A DNA stretch of 29,994 nucleotides from Lineolata rhizophorae (GCA_010093515.1 MU001707.1:74812-104805), one strand, 5' to 3'. Shown: positions 10,198 through 19,770, numbered from the stretch's first letter. The notes: generated by a model from the sequence alone, not told the origin. Program-made: numbers and translations.

Positions 10198-11047
10198 ATC
10201 GAAATCCACCCTGCTAAAATTTGAGTGGTTTCCAAATTTGAAGCGTCTTTGGTTAAAGTAGCAAACCACGGCCGCAGGGGACATTACTTGAAGTTAGGAG
10301 GTAACGAGTTTGGAGCGCTAATACAGAATATCCGTGCTAAACCTGCCTTGGCGGTTATTACGGCATGGTTGCATACCTAGACACGTTTGGGTAAGTCCAA
10401 GTAAATGTCTGATTTGATTAACTAGTTGGTTTTCTAGCTGCATTCCTCATGAAGTGGCGGGTAGAAAACGCTTTGGCCTAGCTATTGGACTTTGCCGGAC
10501 TAGCTGAAGAGTCCCAAGTATTTGGCGCCCAATACTAAGCGTTTTACTCGCTCCGAGGACCACTGTGTTTTTGAAAAGTTATCGTTCCTAGAACTTCAAT
10601 TACCAAGCACTCGGGGTCCGCACGTTAATTTCCTCATAGTTTAGTGAAACTTCCCTCCAGATATCCAGCGTAGGCATCGGCCTTTCGAGGCTACTACTTC
10701 CATCACTCGGCCGTACTCTCTACCCTACTCCTCCCATTTCTCGCCTAAGCCCTTGATTAGGGCTATAGTTTTTCTCCTTCCTTCCCCTCCTTGGAGGTTT
10801 ACTAAGTCGGGCTTCGTCGAACTTAGTACTACTAAGAAGGTCGAGGAAGAGAAAATTCCTACTTGCAAGCTAGAAGATTGTCACCCCGCTCGCGTTGGGA
10901 TATATTTGGATAAGATATTAAGTTATCTCTAAGCTTAGCTTTGGGGTTAAATCAACGGCTCGGTTATATCGTGATCTCCGGTAAATACAGCCCTATAATT
11001 CGGCCAAGTTATCGAGCTAATAGCCTGCGAGGGAGCACCGGTATCTT

Positions 11048-11303
11048 TGTCACGGGCCCCTATTCACCAATCTACATTCACCTAGAACTTTCCAGTTGTT
11101 ACTCTAAGTGTTACCGCAAGTAACGTGATCTATGCGTGTTACTGCTGCCGGGAACTTTCCTGGCCCATGTATATAAGGCCCGTCCGGCCCACTATTCTTC
11201 CTTTCCTTCTCTTTTCTTTTTCTTCTTTGTGTAAGCTCTTGTCTCTTAGCTCGAATTCAAGGTTTTCCTACGGGAATTTCAGCTTGTCTTCCAGACCGTG
11301 ACA
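11048..11303 (+). mobile_element. LTR fossil with TGTCACGG/CCGTGACA ends
   Basis: A 256-bp segment starts with TGTCACGG and ends with its complement CCGTGACA, the TG...CA form of long terminal repeats. Inside are a TATATAAGG promoter-like box (11170) and a pyrimidine-rich stretch after it, as in fungal Gypsy-type LTRs. The 5-bp flanks (ATCTT, CATAA) do not match. Leader-like sequence follows on the right, so this may be the 5' LTR of an old element whose body is gone. No polyprotein frame is seen nearby. It is a fossil. Confidence 0.65.
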
Positions 11304-11440
11304 CATAATACACCAACATACTATTACCCTATTATACAATCAAGTTGCCTTGCCACTAGAAACTTGACACACCCTTACTTTCACTCCTTCTTTTCAAAAG
11401 TTAGTTAGAAACCAGTTGCTTCTTTGCCAAACCGAGACAT
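11304..11440 (+). repeat. retroelement leader-like fragment (copy C)
   Basis: This follows the LTR directly and resembles 85-235 and 1760-1930, with ACAATCAAGTTGCCTTGCCA as the best shared block. It is non-coding. Its place after an LTR is what identifies the other two copies as leader fragments. Confidence 0.5.
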
Positions 11441-11738
11441 GATACTGTAAGAAAGGGACAAGATTACTTGATGTTCTTTTGTACTATTTCCAAGTAAAGT
11501 GTTCTACCCTGCTACAATACTAGAGTATATTCTCTAGAAGAATTACAAGAAGACTGGTCTATAATAATGCAATAAGATGCCTATAGAAATTCTGATAGGT
11601 TTCCCTCAAATGCGCTGTATAAGCGCATGATAGCATACGTGGCCAAAGTGAAGTTTGATAGTGGTAATCCGTGGATTAAGGCTTCGTTCTATAGTTTACC
11701 CCTACAATACTATATCGGGTAAAGTGCCTCAACTTTTC

Positions 11739-11848
11739 TGTTAGAACTAGCATGCGCTAGCCTGCAACTAACCAAGTTGACCAAAGGACTAGTACGCCAT
11801 CGCACCTCGATACGACGCTGCTGGCTAGGAACTATATATATGCTAACA
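11739..11848 (-). mobile_element. 110-bp solo-LTR-like element, copy 1
   Basis: It begins TGTTAGAACTAGCATG and ends TATATGCTAACA, giving 6-bp terminal inverted repeats TGTTAG/CTAACA. It is flanked by a 4-bp direct repeat TTTC (11735-11738 and 11849-11852). Its reverse complement matches 29479-29588 along its length and both copies are exactly 110 bp. The small size leaves it open between a very short solo LTR and a MITE-like element. It has no coding capacity. Confidence 0.7.
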
Positions 11849-11882
11849 TTTCTACTCTAACAGGACTCAACTTGTCGTGGAT

Positions 11883-12034
11883 ACCGTGTATGGCAGTAGT
11901 GGTACGTGAGTTTGGGGCCAAGTTATGCCGGTCTAGCCCCGTGCGGCATATGTAGATCGCAGAGTGTATTTACCCCTGAACCCTGCAACCTCGAATACAC
12001 TCTATTTTTCGATACCGTACACTCTGTGACATTC
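11883..12034 (+). repeat. LTR-like fossil repeat, copy 2
   Basis: This is the partner of 1612-1759, with the shared blocks ACGTGAGTT, TATGCCGG, CGTGCGGCATA, TGCAACCTC, AATACACTCT and ACCGTACACTCTGTGAC in the same order. The two copies are clearly diverged. Both end at CTGTGAC, as expected of an LTR 3' end. Confidence 0.6.
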
Positions 12035-12365
12035 GAAGCAATCGACTTGGTTCTTGTCAGGCCCAAGTGCCACGCAGGCGTAACGCAGGGTCTGAAAGGG
12101 TTGGTTATCCTATGAATTTCACAATGAACTTGATGATCTATTTCTGAAGAAAGCAGGTACTTCGCAGGCCCAAATAGAGACTGATCGCTGCAGTGTCAAC
12201 TTCCCCGCTCGATCTCCTTTTTGTATTGTGTGTGCTGAACTAAGCCTGCTGTTCCTCCGCTAACCCTATCTGGTAGCCATGTCTTGGCATCACTACTTCA
12301 GTCCTAACAGTTCTATAGAGCATCTTGGCATTAAAGTCTGTTCCTCTGAATACTTTCCACACTAA

Positions 12366-14826
12366 TCATAAAGCTTCTCTCGCCTCCTCGAGAACAGCCT
12401 TCATCCGAGGATACAGCCCTCTATGTTCACTGAGCCACCGCTTTCCCCCTGGGAAGACTACTTTGCGTAGTTCCAAGATACAAGGTACTAACGGCTTGCA
12501 GTATTCCGTGAAACTCTCTCCCACTTCTTTGCTGAAACTGTCTTCCTCAACTACTGTACCCTTCTTGATTTGCGCCAGTTGCGTTGTTGGCTCGTAGTTC
12601 CAGGCCTCATACTTACTATTGCCTCTTGATTGTCCAGGCCCATTCCAATGGACACCAATCCAGAAAAGCACCCAGAAAAAGGATTCCAAGTCGTGCATAA
12701 AATTATGGCCCTCGTCACCATGAAGTACACCAATTGCCATGAACACTTTGGTGCCAGTTTTGCTCGGCGCTCCTGATACCTCTTCGCGGTTAGCTTTAAT
12801 AGCAAGGTCGAGATCAATTAGGAAGCCATCGTCCTCAGCCTCATTCAGCATGATATTCCCGATGGAAATATCACGATGGAGGATGTTGATATTTAGTAAT
12901 GACTCGTGCCCTTTTTACGTTAGCGATAGCAACGGTATAATGGGAAAGCTACTTACCCTTGATACCTCCAAGCAATGCGGTAAGCATGGTTTTAAGGGTG
13001 CTCGCCTGGTCAATGCTCTTTCCGACGCCATGCATAATCACCCGACGATGCACTCGGTTACGTAGCCGTTGCGAGCCCGAGCAAGAGCGTTTAGGAGGAG
13101 GCATTGATATCTGCAAAGAGCTTCGCGATCTCTTCCGCATGCTACTCCCGCTTGCTGATCTCCCATTTCCAGGACCCGAACTGTTAGATGCGGCTGCGCT
13201 GGCAGCATTAGATCCCGCTAGACGTCGTGGTTGGGGTTGAAATGGGTTCTTCCCATCAGCAGTGCTCAATCCTTTCCGGACGTTGTGGTAAACATCATCG
13301 ACTGTACCGCCAACATATACAGTCTCATGGTGGTACCACAGCGCCACATTCTCTGCCCCGGATTTCGTAGCATTCATCAACAAGTCGCCTTCTTCAGGCC
13401 GCTCTTCGTATTCCCACGAATCCTTGACAACAACTCGCTGCATTGGCTTAGTCCCAATAAGGCGGCCAATCCAGCAGGTCGTTGCTCGTCCAACAACTGA
13501 ACGTTGTCGCCGTATAACATCTTGCAGATACAGGCGCTCGTACTGACCATCCCGCTGAATTTCAACCTGTTTCCCGCCTTCAACTATGGTCGGGTCGAAT
13601 CCAAGCTCTTCTTCATTCATCCAGAGAAACCCCAGGATCATCGAGGCGAACTTTTGTCCATCCCTGTTGATATCGAATGGCCGAGATGCTAATGCACCTA
13701 GTCGATCAAGCTCCCAGAGCCGAATAATCGAACCGCAGAGGGTGAAGCCCAAAACGAATCGGCGTGTAACTTGGGCACCAAACACCTCCCGAACATATCT
13801 CAATAGGTCGAACCAAGTGCTGTTATGGGTATCTTCTTGCGGATTGCTCTTAAGCTCGCCTGCGATAAGAATATCGGTCCAGGCACAATCCTGATTGTCG
13901 TAACCTTCCACCTGATTGCCGGGGTCATAGGCTAAGCCTACATCCAGTTTGCGCTTGCTAACAGATCCAAGTAGAGGCTTGTTCGGAGTGGCGATATATC
14001 GCCGACGCTTAGAGGGACGGAAGCCGCTCTCATTCGCAAATGTTAGCATCTGGCTAATGAGACATCGAAGCCAGCCTAGAACTTTGGATTCTTCACAGCT
14101 TCCCGGCCATTCCGTCCAGCCGCTATCGTCCGTGTATAGTGGCGGTTCCGTGGCCTTACACTTCTTAAAAACGGCAGCGGTAATCTCGGTAAGCCGAGAT
14201 ACTTGTCCAAAGAAGGCATCAAAGAGCAGCGGCTGATCAATTGTGATGTTGTTTTCCATCTCGGCTCTCAGCATAGGGCCGACATCTCGTCGTAGGTCGG
14301 AGCTGTTCACGGCACTTGCAGTACTGAATTTCCAAGGAGTCTGCTTGGAGACGGCGAAAGGTGCGCCGGAGTGAGGGGGTGTTACGGGTGAGGGCTTCGT
14401 TCGGGTAATGAGGTCGTATACTGCTGTCCATATCTGGGTATCTTCCGCACGAGCTACGACTGCTCTCACAAGATCAGCCGTATGCCTTAGGTCTATCTGA
14501 CCCGACGAAAGGCCGGCATAGAGCAAGGCGATGTTGCCGCTAAGACGACCAACATCATGGCCGAAGCAGAGGCGGGACGAGGCTGGAAGTAATTGGAGGG
14601 CTCCTAGAAGATTGAGAACAATGTCTCTCCCGTCTATGTTGTTAGACGATGCCGCTAGATTTGAAGACAAACACTCACTGAAACTCACAAGAAACTCTTC
14701 AACGTTGTCTGACCGGTCGTTTATGGGGGCGCACGCTGACTCGAACGAGGCACGAAAGGAATCTAGTTCATCTTTGATGGGATAGGTCTTGATGACTTGC
14801 AACTGGTCCTCTGAAAATTGCGTCAT
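12366..14826 (-). CDS. FunK1-type fungal protein kinase with ExK nuclease-like module
   Basis: Two exons, 14826-12957 and 12910-12366, join across a 46-bp intron (GTAAGT, GCTAAC branch, AAAAG) into about 804 residues. The first ATG of the frame is at 14826; upstream codons lack ATG. Around residues 290-330 lie KLDVGLAYD and WTDILIAGELK, then REVFGAQVTRRFVLGFTLCGS and RLWELDR, hallmarks of FunK1 proteins and similar in pattern to a PD-(D/E)XK fold. The kinase follows with VVVKDSW (Lys about 468), a long low-complexity Ser/Arg insert, GHESL...ILHRDISIGNIM (about 624-644) and LIDLDLA, where DLD stands in place of DFG. FunK1 is a fungal-specific kinase family, often expanded and in variable regions; substrates are unknown. 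The splice restores GHESL...HRD exactly, which supports the intron. Old repeats flank it on the downstream side. Confidence 0.9.
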
Positions 14827-14880
14827 AGCGCAAAGCTGCGATGTGATAGAAAAGACGATGTTGGAGGCAAGAACGTGCAC

Positions 14881-15830
14881 CGACGTGCATACCTATAGCG
14901 GAGCTCGGTACAATATTTATCCGCAAGGCAATAATTGCGATATGCTAAACCCTAAACCAATATAGTAACATAAGCGAACTTGGATAGCTCTAACCATGGG
15001 TTATCAGTTTGAGCGTAGTGCGACCTTGATATAGATACATTACAGATGCTCGACTAAAAGGGAGAAAAGAGAAACAGTAATATCAACACGGCTATAATAG
15101 CCCCTCTACTCTTCGATTAAATATATAGAATCTCGTCGATATTATGGTAATTGTCTTCACTAGACAGGACCTGCTTTGAGGGATAGCGTTGAGAGGATTA
15201 CTTCGGCTCGGTAGGCCTTTACGCCTAAGAGACGGGAAAAGTATCAAAAGACATTGCCATCGCTGCTGTCGTTGCTACCCTCTCAAAAGAGTCCCTGTAG
15301 TACGACAAGAGCAGAGGTATAGAGGTTTTAGTAGTCCAAGGTTCTACGCTCGAGCTTCTTTCAACCTGCTAACCTTTCATTGTTGCAATGCCATGCTACT
15401 TGGAACCCACATTGGAGTGACCATGCAAGACATCTAGGGTTTGCGATCTAGGAAGCACAATTTTTGAGCTATCTGAGCAAGCAAACTTCCCAACCATCTC
15501 CACAATTCAAAGAACAACAGAGTCCGTCGTGGCCGTGCTAGGATTGACGCGATTGCGATTGTTTTAGCACGAAGCCGATTTACACGCCCAAATTTAGAGT
15601 TACGTTTGGCCGGGGCTCGGCATACTAGGCGACAGTGCCACGGCTGCATTATATGCAGAAGCCATTCGTGACAGAAAGAAAGGTAGCAGGTTGACGATTT
15701 CAAGCAATTGCTCCGAGCATTAACTAAGCCATAACCAGTTTAACCGAAACGAGGCACCTGAAAATGCAGACGGTTGGCCTCCCAAACAAAACAAAACGAA
15801 AACAAAGACAAAGGGGAAAAAAAAAAAAAA
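14881..15830. other. AT-rich intergenic, nothing recognised
   Basis: The upstream flank of FunK1 is AT-rich to about 15150, then a mixed stretch follows with no supported gene. The right end is the 3' flank of the next minus-strand gene and has an A-run at 15815-15830. Confidence 0.6.
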
Positions 15831-16454
15831 CTACATATTTTCCACGTACTCCTTCACCCGCTCGACCTCATCCCTTGACAACCCGTCAGCGATAACCCTC
15901 CTCGTCACAGCCTCCAACTCCTGCCTCGCGACGTCGGGGCCCGCCTCTCTGAGGCGCTGCTGCGGCAACCCGTAGTCCTTGCGCAGACGGTAGTACTTGG
16001 AGGTGAGGGCGGCGTAGCAGGAGGAGCGGCGGGCGGTGCGGGGGTGGTAGGTGGGCGAGACGCCCGGGTCGGCGGCGCGGCGGCGCGGCTGGCCCGGCGG
16101 GAACAGCCCCGCCCAGCCGCGCGCCACGTCGCCGAAGTTGCCGCGCGACAGGTGCGCCACCATCACGTAGAACTTCTCCTCCAGGTCCCAGTTGGGGCGC
16201 GGCGCGCGCTTGGTCGCGCTGCTGTGGTAGCTGGTCGTGATGGTGGTGGTGGCGGTCGACGGCGACGACGACGATGAGGAGGAGGAGCGGTCCGCGTTGC
16301 CGCCGGCGAGCCACCCGGGCTCCGAGTCGAAGCCTGGGCTGGCTGAGGCGCTGGATCGTGTCGGCGACGGGGACGGCGACGAGCTGGCGCTTTCCTCGCG
16401 CTCGCGTTTGTGGGTGGGCAAGTCGCTGTTGGAGGTGACGAAGGAGAGCTTCAT
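15831..16454 (-). CDS. uncharacterised 207-residue protein, SANT-like C-terminal region
   Basis: I do not recognise this protein. ATG at 16454 (MKLSFVTSNSDLP) is the only ATG start of the frame; an overlapping frame from 16485 is of similar length but looks like low-complexity shadow. Residues about 20-95 are Ser/Thr/Pro-rich and probably disordered, with a KREREE basic-acidic patch. Residues about 110-205 are ordered in style: WDLEEKFYVMVAHLSRGNFG, DVARGWAGLF, then a Pro/Arg-rich loop, then YAALTSKYYRLRKDYG and a charged C-terminal helix. The W...EEKF...LTSKYYRLR layout recalls Myb/SANT-like DNA-binding domains, but this is weak. It lies just right of the AT-rich island and points toward the FunK1 gene. 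Confidence 0.6.
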   Translation of the reverse strand: MKLSFVTSNSDLPTHKREREESASSSPSPSPTRSSASASPGFDSEPGWLAGGNADRSSSSSSSSPSTATTTITTSYHSSATKRAPRPNWDLEEKFYVMVAHLSRGNFGDVARGWAGLFPPGQPRRRAADPGVSPTYHPRTARRSSCYAALTSKYYRLRKDYGLPQQRLREAGPDVARQELEAVTRRVIADGLSRDEVERVKEYVENM

Positions 16455-18282
16455 CCTCGCGTCCTGCCTTCTGAGGTTTAGCCATGACGCGCAGGTTCGC
16501 GCGCGGAAGGGACGTCTTACGTCGTCGTCATGATTATGACAGTGGGAGATGCTTGCAAGTCTGCGACTCTGGGAGACTCGAAGGTCTTCGATCACGTGCG
16601 ACTGGAAAACGGGCCAAGATACGACGATTGGAAGAGGCGCAGAGATGGTAAAGCGGAGACAAGTTGAGGATCTCTAGAAGAGCGTGCCATTCATCCTTCA
16701 AAGAAAAGAAAAAAAAAAGGAAAAGAAAAAAAGGAACGAAAGATGGGAATGATTAGACTAAAGGAAAGGCTGGAAATCGCGAACTTCCCCAGGCCGAACT
16801 GATCAGCAAGGGGGAAAGACGCCCAACGGCGAACCCGGTCAAGCTCCTCCGCCCGTCGCTGCGTGTCACCACTCGATGCGCGAGTGCAGTCCGCAACCGC
16901 TCTCGCAAGGAGCGGGCAGCCAAAGCAGCGCCACCCCCCGGGGCCAGATGATGTGGCCAAGGGCCCGTGGCGGCCTTCCAGACGCGGCGCGCAGGCATAC
17001 GCCTATGCGCATTCCTCGGGGAAGCGGGAAGGCTGCGTTCGTTTGGAGAGCCGGGGCGTCGATTGGGCAGCCCCGGCGGCGCCGGAGGGGTTGCAGAACT
17101 TGGCTCTCGGGGGGAGACAGGATCCCCGTCTCTCCCCGTCTCTCCCCCTTTCTCTCGTCCCGCCGCTCCCCAGGCGTGTAACGTGTTCGGGCGGTTCGAG
17201 CAGTCCAGCTGGCAGGCTTAAGCGCGCGATAAGCTCGCCGCCGTGCCCCGAGGGCAACCGTCGATCGCGGCCGGGCCCCTAAACCTTGTTTGCTGCCCGC
17301 TCGCCTTGGCGCCAAGTCGCCGACTGCGTCGTGCCTGCGACTCTGGGTTTGCCTGAGGCTAGGGTACCGCGAACGCCCCGTCCGGGGCAGCACTCGACCC
17401 CGGGCTGGGCACGAGAGCCACGGGAAGCCGTGCGTTGTCCGCCGTTGGGACGACTCGGCTTGGCGGGCGGGCGGCGGGGAAGAGGCAGCCTTGGTCCGGC
17501 CGCGACTGACTCGGGGCCCGCATGTGATGTCGGGTTACGTGTTTCCCAGGCGCGGCCTTGGCGCGCAGCCGCCATGTACGGGAGGCATGCAGCATCACGG
17601 CCGCACGCTGGTTGGCTACCGGCAGGGCGGGTCGGGGCGCGCGCATCGCCGTGACTTGGGCGAACTGTCAGAATGTGAGTGGTCGCGTCGGCGCGCGCAG
17701 ACCGCAGCCGCCCAGCGCCAGTCCGCCCGAGCAGACGTGTCGCAAAAAGCTTGCAGCCCCTCAGACGGGTCGAAGTCTTGACGCAAAGCCGTCTCCGCCG
17801 ATTCCCGTGGTTCTCTTGCCTAGAGGCCTGCAATCGGCCGGTTCGCGTTGAGCTGCGGGCGTCGATCGAGCCCGCGTCCTTTGCCAGCCCCCGATCCCCT
17901 GGCCTGCTGCAAGCCCTCGCCAATCTCGTCCGACCGCCCGCGTCGCGCGCGCACACACACACAACCCACATAGACTTTAGGGGGCTTTTGGCCCTGGCCG
18001 CTTCAAGTTGGCGGCAGAAACGGTCCGTGGCGCTGGGACACCTGCATGTCGCGCTAGCGTCCGAATCGGGCATGGGGCGGTTTCCATTCCTGGTTTTCCC
18101 TCTCTCTCTCGAAGGAGGAGGAAGAGTAGGAAAGCGCCGCGCTTGCCCGCCCCGCCCTACAAAACTAACTTTTGTAGAAACAACCACCGGCCGAGCCGGA
18201 CTGCGCACGCATGGCGGCGTCGGCGAGGCCGTGGCCCGCCTGCCCTGCCCTGCTCTGCCCTGCAGTTCCTCCCTAGTGCCTG

Positions 18283-18383
18283 GCCCAGCAATGGAGCGGA
18301 AATCACTTGGCCCAGCCACGCAAGCCATCCAGCATCACGAAGTGCGCGGCGCATGTACCTGCCCAGCAATGGAACGGGAATCA
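18283..18383 (+). repeat. two 23-bp direct repeats 78 bp apart
   Basis: The segment starting GCCCAGCAATGGAGCGG at 18283-18305 recurs at 18361-18383 with two changes. Both end in AATCA. The spacing is 78 bp. The meaning is unknown. Confidence 0.7.
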
Positions 18384-18609
18384 GCTGGACGGATCCCGCA
18401 GGCACGAAGCCGTCGAGCGGCACCGAGTGTGCGGCGTGCCTGCCCAGAGTCGTCAAACTCGAACAAAATACCGCGCGCCATGCGCGTTGAATTGGCTCGA
18501 TCTCCGTGCCTACCATCGGCCCAGATCCAAACCGACGCCGATCGCCAGCCCCACCGATCAAATCTACAATTCACCTACGTAGTATATATGTATGTATGTG
18601 TAAACAGAG

Positions 18610-18629
18610 TTAGACTAGATTTAGTCTAA
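18610..18629. repeat. 8-bp stem hairpin
   Basis: TTAGACTA (18610-18617) and its complement TAGTCTAA (18622-18629) enclose the loop GATT. There is no T-run after it and no gene close enough to say what it does. Confidence 0.55.
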
Positions 18630-19017
18630 TCTCGCTTACGATTCGTGTCGGAAGCTTCGCATTCTCCAGTCGTCTCAAGCCTCTCCAACCAATCAAAAAT
18701 CCCCAAACCCCCCAAAAAATGGCTTGAATAATGTGAGGCCTGTCCAGTCCGGTTTTGGCTGTGCAGACTCAATTCACGATAAATTTCAGTAAATGTTGGC
18801 TGCAGGTACAGAGCACGGAGTAGTTGTCCGTGATCTCTCGGCGCCGCACGGACGCTCGGCTCCGGAGGAACTCAACGCTCCCGTCTACACCCGAACAATG
18901 CCACGACTGTTAAACAATTCTGCGTTGTGCGCTCCGTGACGCTTGACTAGCGGAGAGGCCAATCTTTCAAAAAAAAAAAAAATTTTTGGTTGTGGCATCT
19001 ACCTAGTTGCAATTTAC

Positions 19018-19350
19018 CTACATCCAACAACGTGCGAAAAATATCGAAATTAGTACATACATACAACGACCCCAAGCGCACCCACCCTCTAGCGCCGCCC
19101 GCCCCCGCCCCCGCTTCCGATACAAGATCTCCTCCCCGCCGGGGAACCTGACGTGATCGCGCACGCCGGCGACGCGCGCGGCCCAGCCGGGGGCGCGGTC
19201 GAGCCGCTCGGCGCGGGCGTCGATGCGGCGGTAGACGGGGCTGTCGGCGGCGGCGGCGTCCAGCCGCCGCTTGACGTAGGGCCACGTGTAGATGGCGGGG
19301 CCCGTCGTCGCCGCGACCTCCATCGCCGTCGTCGAGCGCCGCTTCAGCAT

Positions 19351-19392
<42 letters not shown>

Positions 19393-19770
19393 CGCGTCCC
19401 CGTCGTCCTCGCCGCACGCGCCCTCGTGCACCGCCACCCACACCGTGCGCCCGACCCGCTTGGCCTCCACGATTTGCGACATGCGGAAGGGCGCCGGCGC
19501 GTCGCTGCTGGCGCTGGCGCTGGCGCTGGCGTCGCCGATGCCGACGCCGACGCCGCTGTCGGTGCTGTACGTCGTCGACGAGCTAGCTGTCGCGTGCGAC
19601 GACGACGACGACGACGCTGCCGAGTCCTTGCGTGGTGGTTGTGGTTGTGGCGGTGATGGTGGTGGCGCTGCTGCAGCTGCGGCAGGGCTTGGTGGACAAG
19701 GGTTGTCGACCGGCGGGCTGACCCATTTTGTATGGCATTGCTTTGTCCGCCTAGTCTGTGTGCGTTCTGG
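19018..19770 (-). CDS. uncharacterised protein, disordered N-terminus and conserved-looking core (5' end incomplete)
   Basis: I do not recognise this gene. The frame is open on the minus strand from a likely splice acceptor (TTTTCGTTTTCCCAG, at about 19770) to a stop at 19018, with no in-frame ATG until 19482 (MSQIVEAKRVGRTVWVAVHE). So either translation starts at 19482 (154 residues) or a first exon lies upstream; GTGAGA near 19893 could be its donor. The extended N-terminus is Pro/Gln/Ser/Ala-rich, with a run of six Ser. The core has VGRTVWVAVHEGA, a run of 13 Ala from a GCC repeat, TTGPAIYTWPYVKRRLDA and VRDHVRFPGGEEILYRKR. This has the feel of a real folded domain. The last 25 or so residues look non-coding and another intron may remove them. 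Confidence 0.5.
19340..19393. repeat. GCC trinucleotide repeat (poly-Ala in coding frame)
   Basis: A nearly pure run of GCC triplets lies inside the minus-strand gene and encodes 13 consecutive alanines. A second triplet tract, GAC repeated about six times near 19597-19614, encodes a serine run in the same open frame. Such tracts vary in length between strains. Confidence 0.8.

Larger units (their letters stand above)
7895..10213 (-). mobile_element. hAT-superfamily DNA transposon, apparently whole
   Basis: The 2,319-bp element is bounded by perfect 16-bp terminal inverted repeats, CAGGGTGGATTTCGAT at 7895-7910 and its complement at 10198-10213; the CAGGG start is typical of hAT elements. 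It carries one uninterrupted transposase frame. Both subterminal regions are packed with ATCGAT hexamers, many inside GTATCGATAC palindromes. The expected 8-bp target duplication is not clear: the left flank is CCAAGTCC and the right flank CTAAAATT, with three identical positions; most differences are transitions. Clean TIRs and an open frame beside decayed neighbours suggest recent arrival. Confidence 0.92.
10214..12365. other. gene-free stretch with LTR fossils
   Basis: No gene is supported between the hAT element and the FunK1 gene. The stretch includes a 256-bp LTR (11048-11303), a leader-like segment after it (11304-11440), a 110-bp solo-LTR-like element (11739-11848) and a second LTR-like tail (11883-12034). 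From 10214 to 11047 the sequence has scattered coding-like composition but no domain that I can name. The last 300 bases are the 3' flank of FunK1. Confidence 0.6.
16455..18946. other. GC-rich region without a convincing gene
   Basis: About 2.5 kb of mostly GC-rich sequence is open on several frames of both strands at once, the usual effect of GC-rich non-coding DNA. No domain, clear codon pattern or splice-supported gene is seen. Landmarks are an A/G-rich run at 16695-16735, a (CA)n tract at about 17950-17962, CCTGC pentamer repeats at about 18238-18264, a 23-bp direct repeat (18283 and 18361) and a hairpin at 18610-18629. The right part (18700-18946) is more AT-rich. Confidence 0.55.

Noticed and set aside
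14827-14880. Upstream GTG extension of the FunK1 frame
   Set aside because: Nuclear genes of filamentous fungi start at ATG almost without exception; the first ATG is at 14826 and the extension shows no conserved features.
17279-18328. Long minus-strand open frame of 349 codons in GC-rich DNA
   Set aside because: Composition-driven: long frames are open on both strands at the same place, the residues are Arg/Ala/Pro/Gly-rich, no domain is visible and no ATG context or intron supports it.
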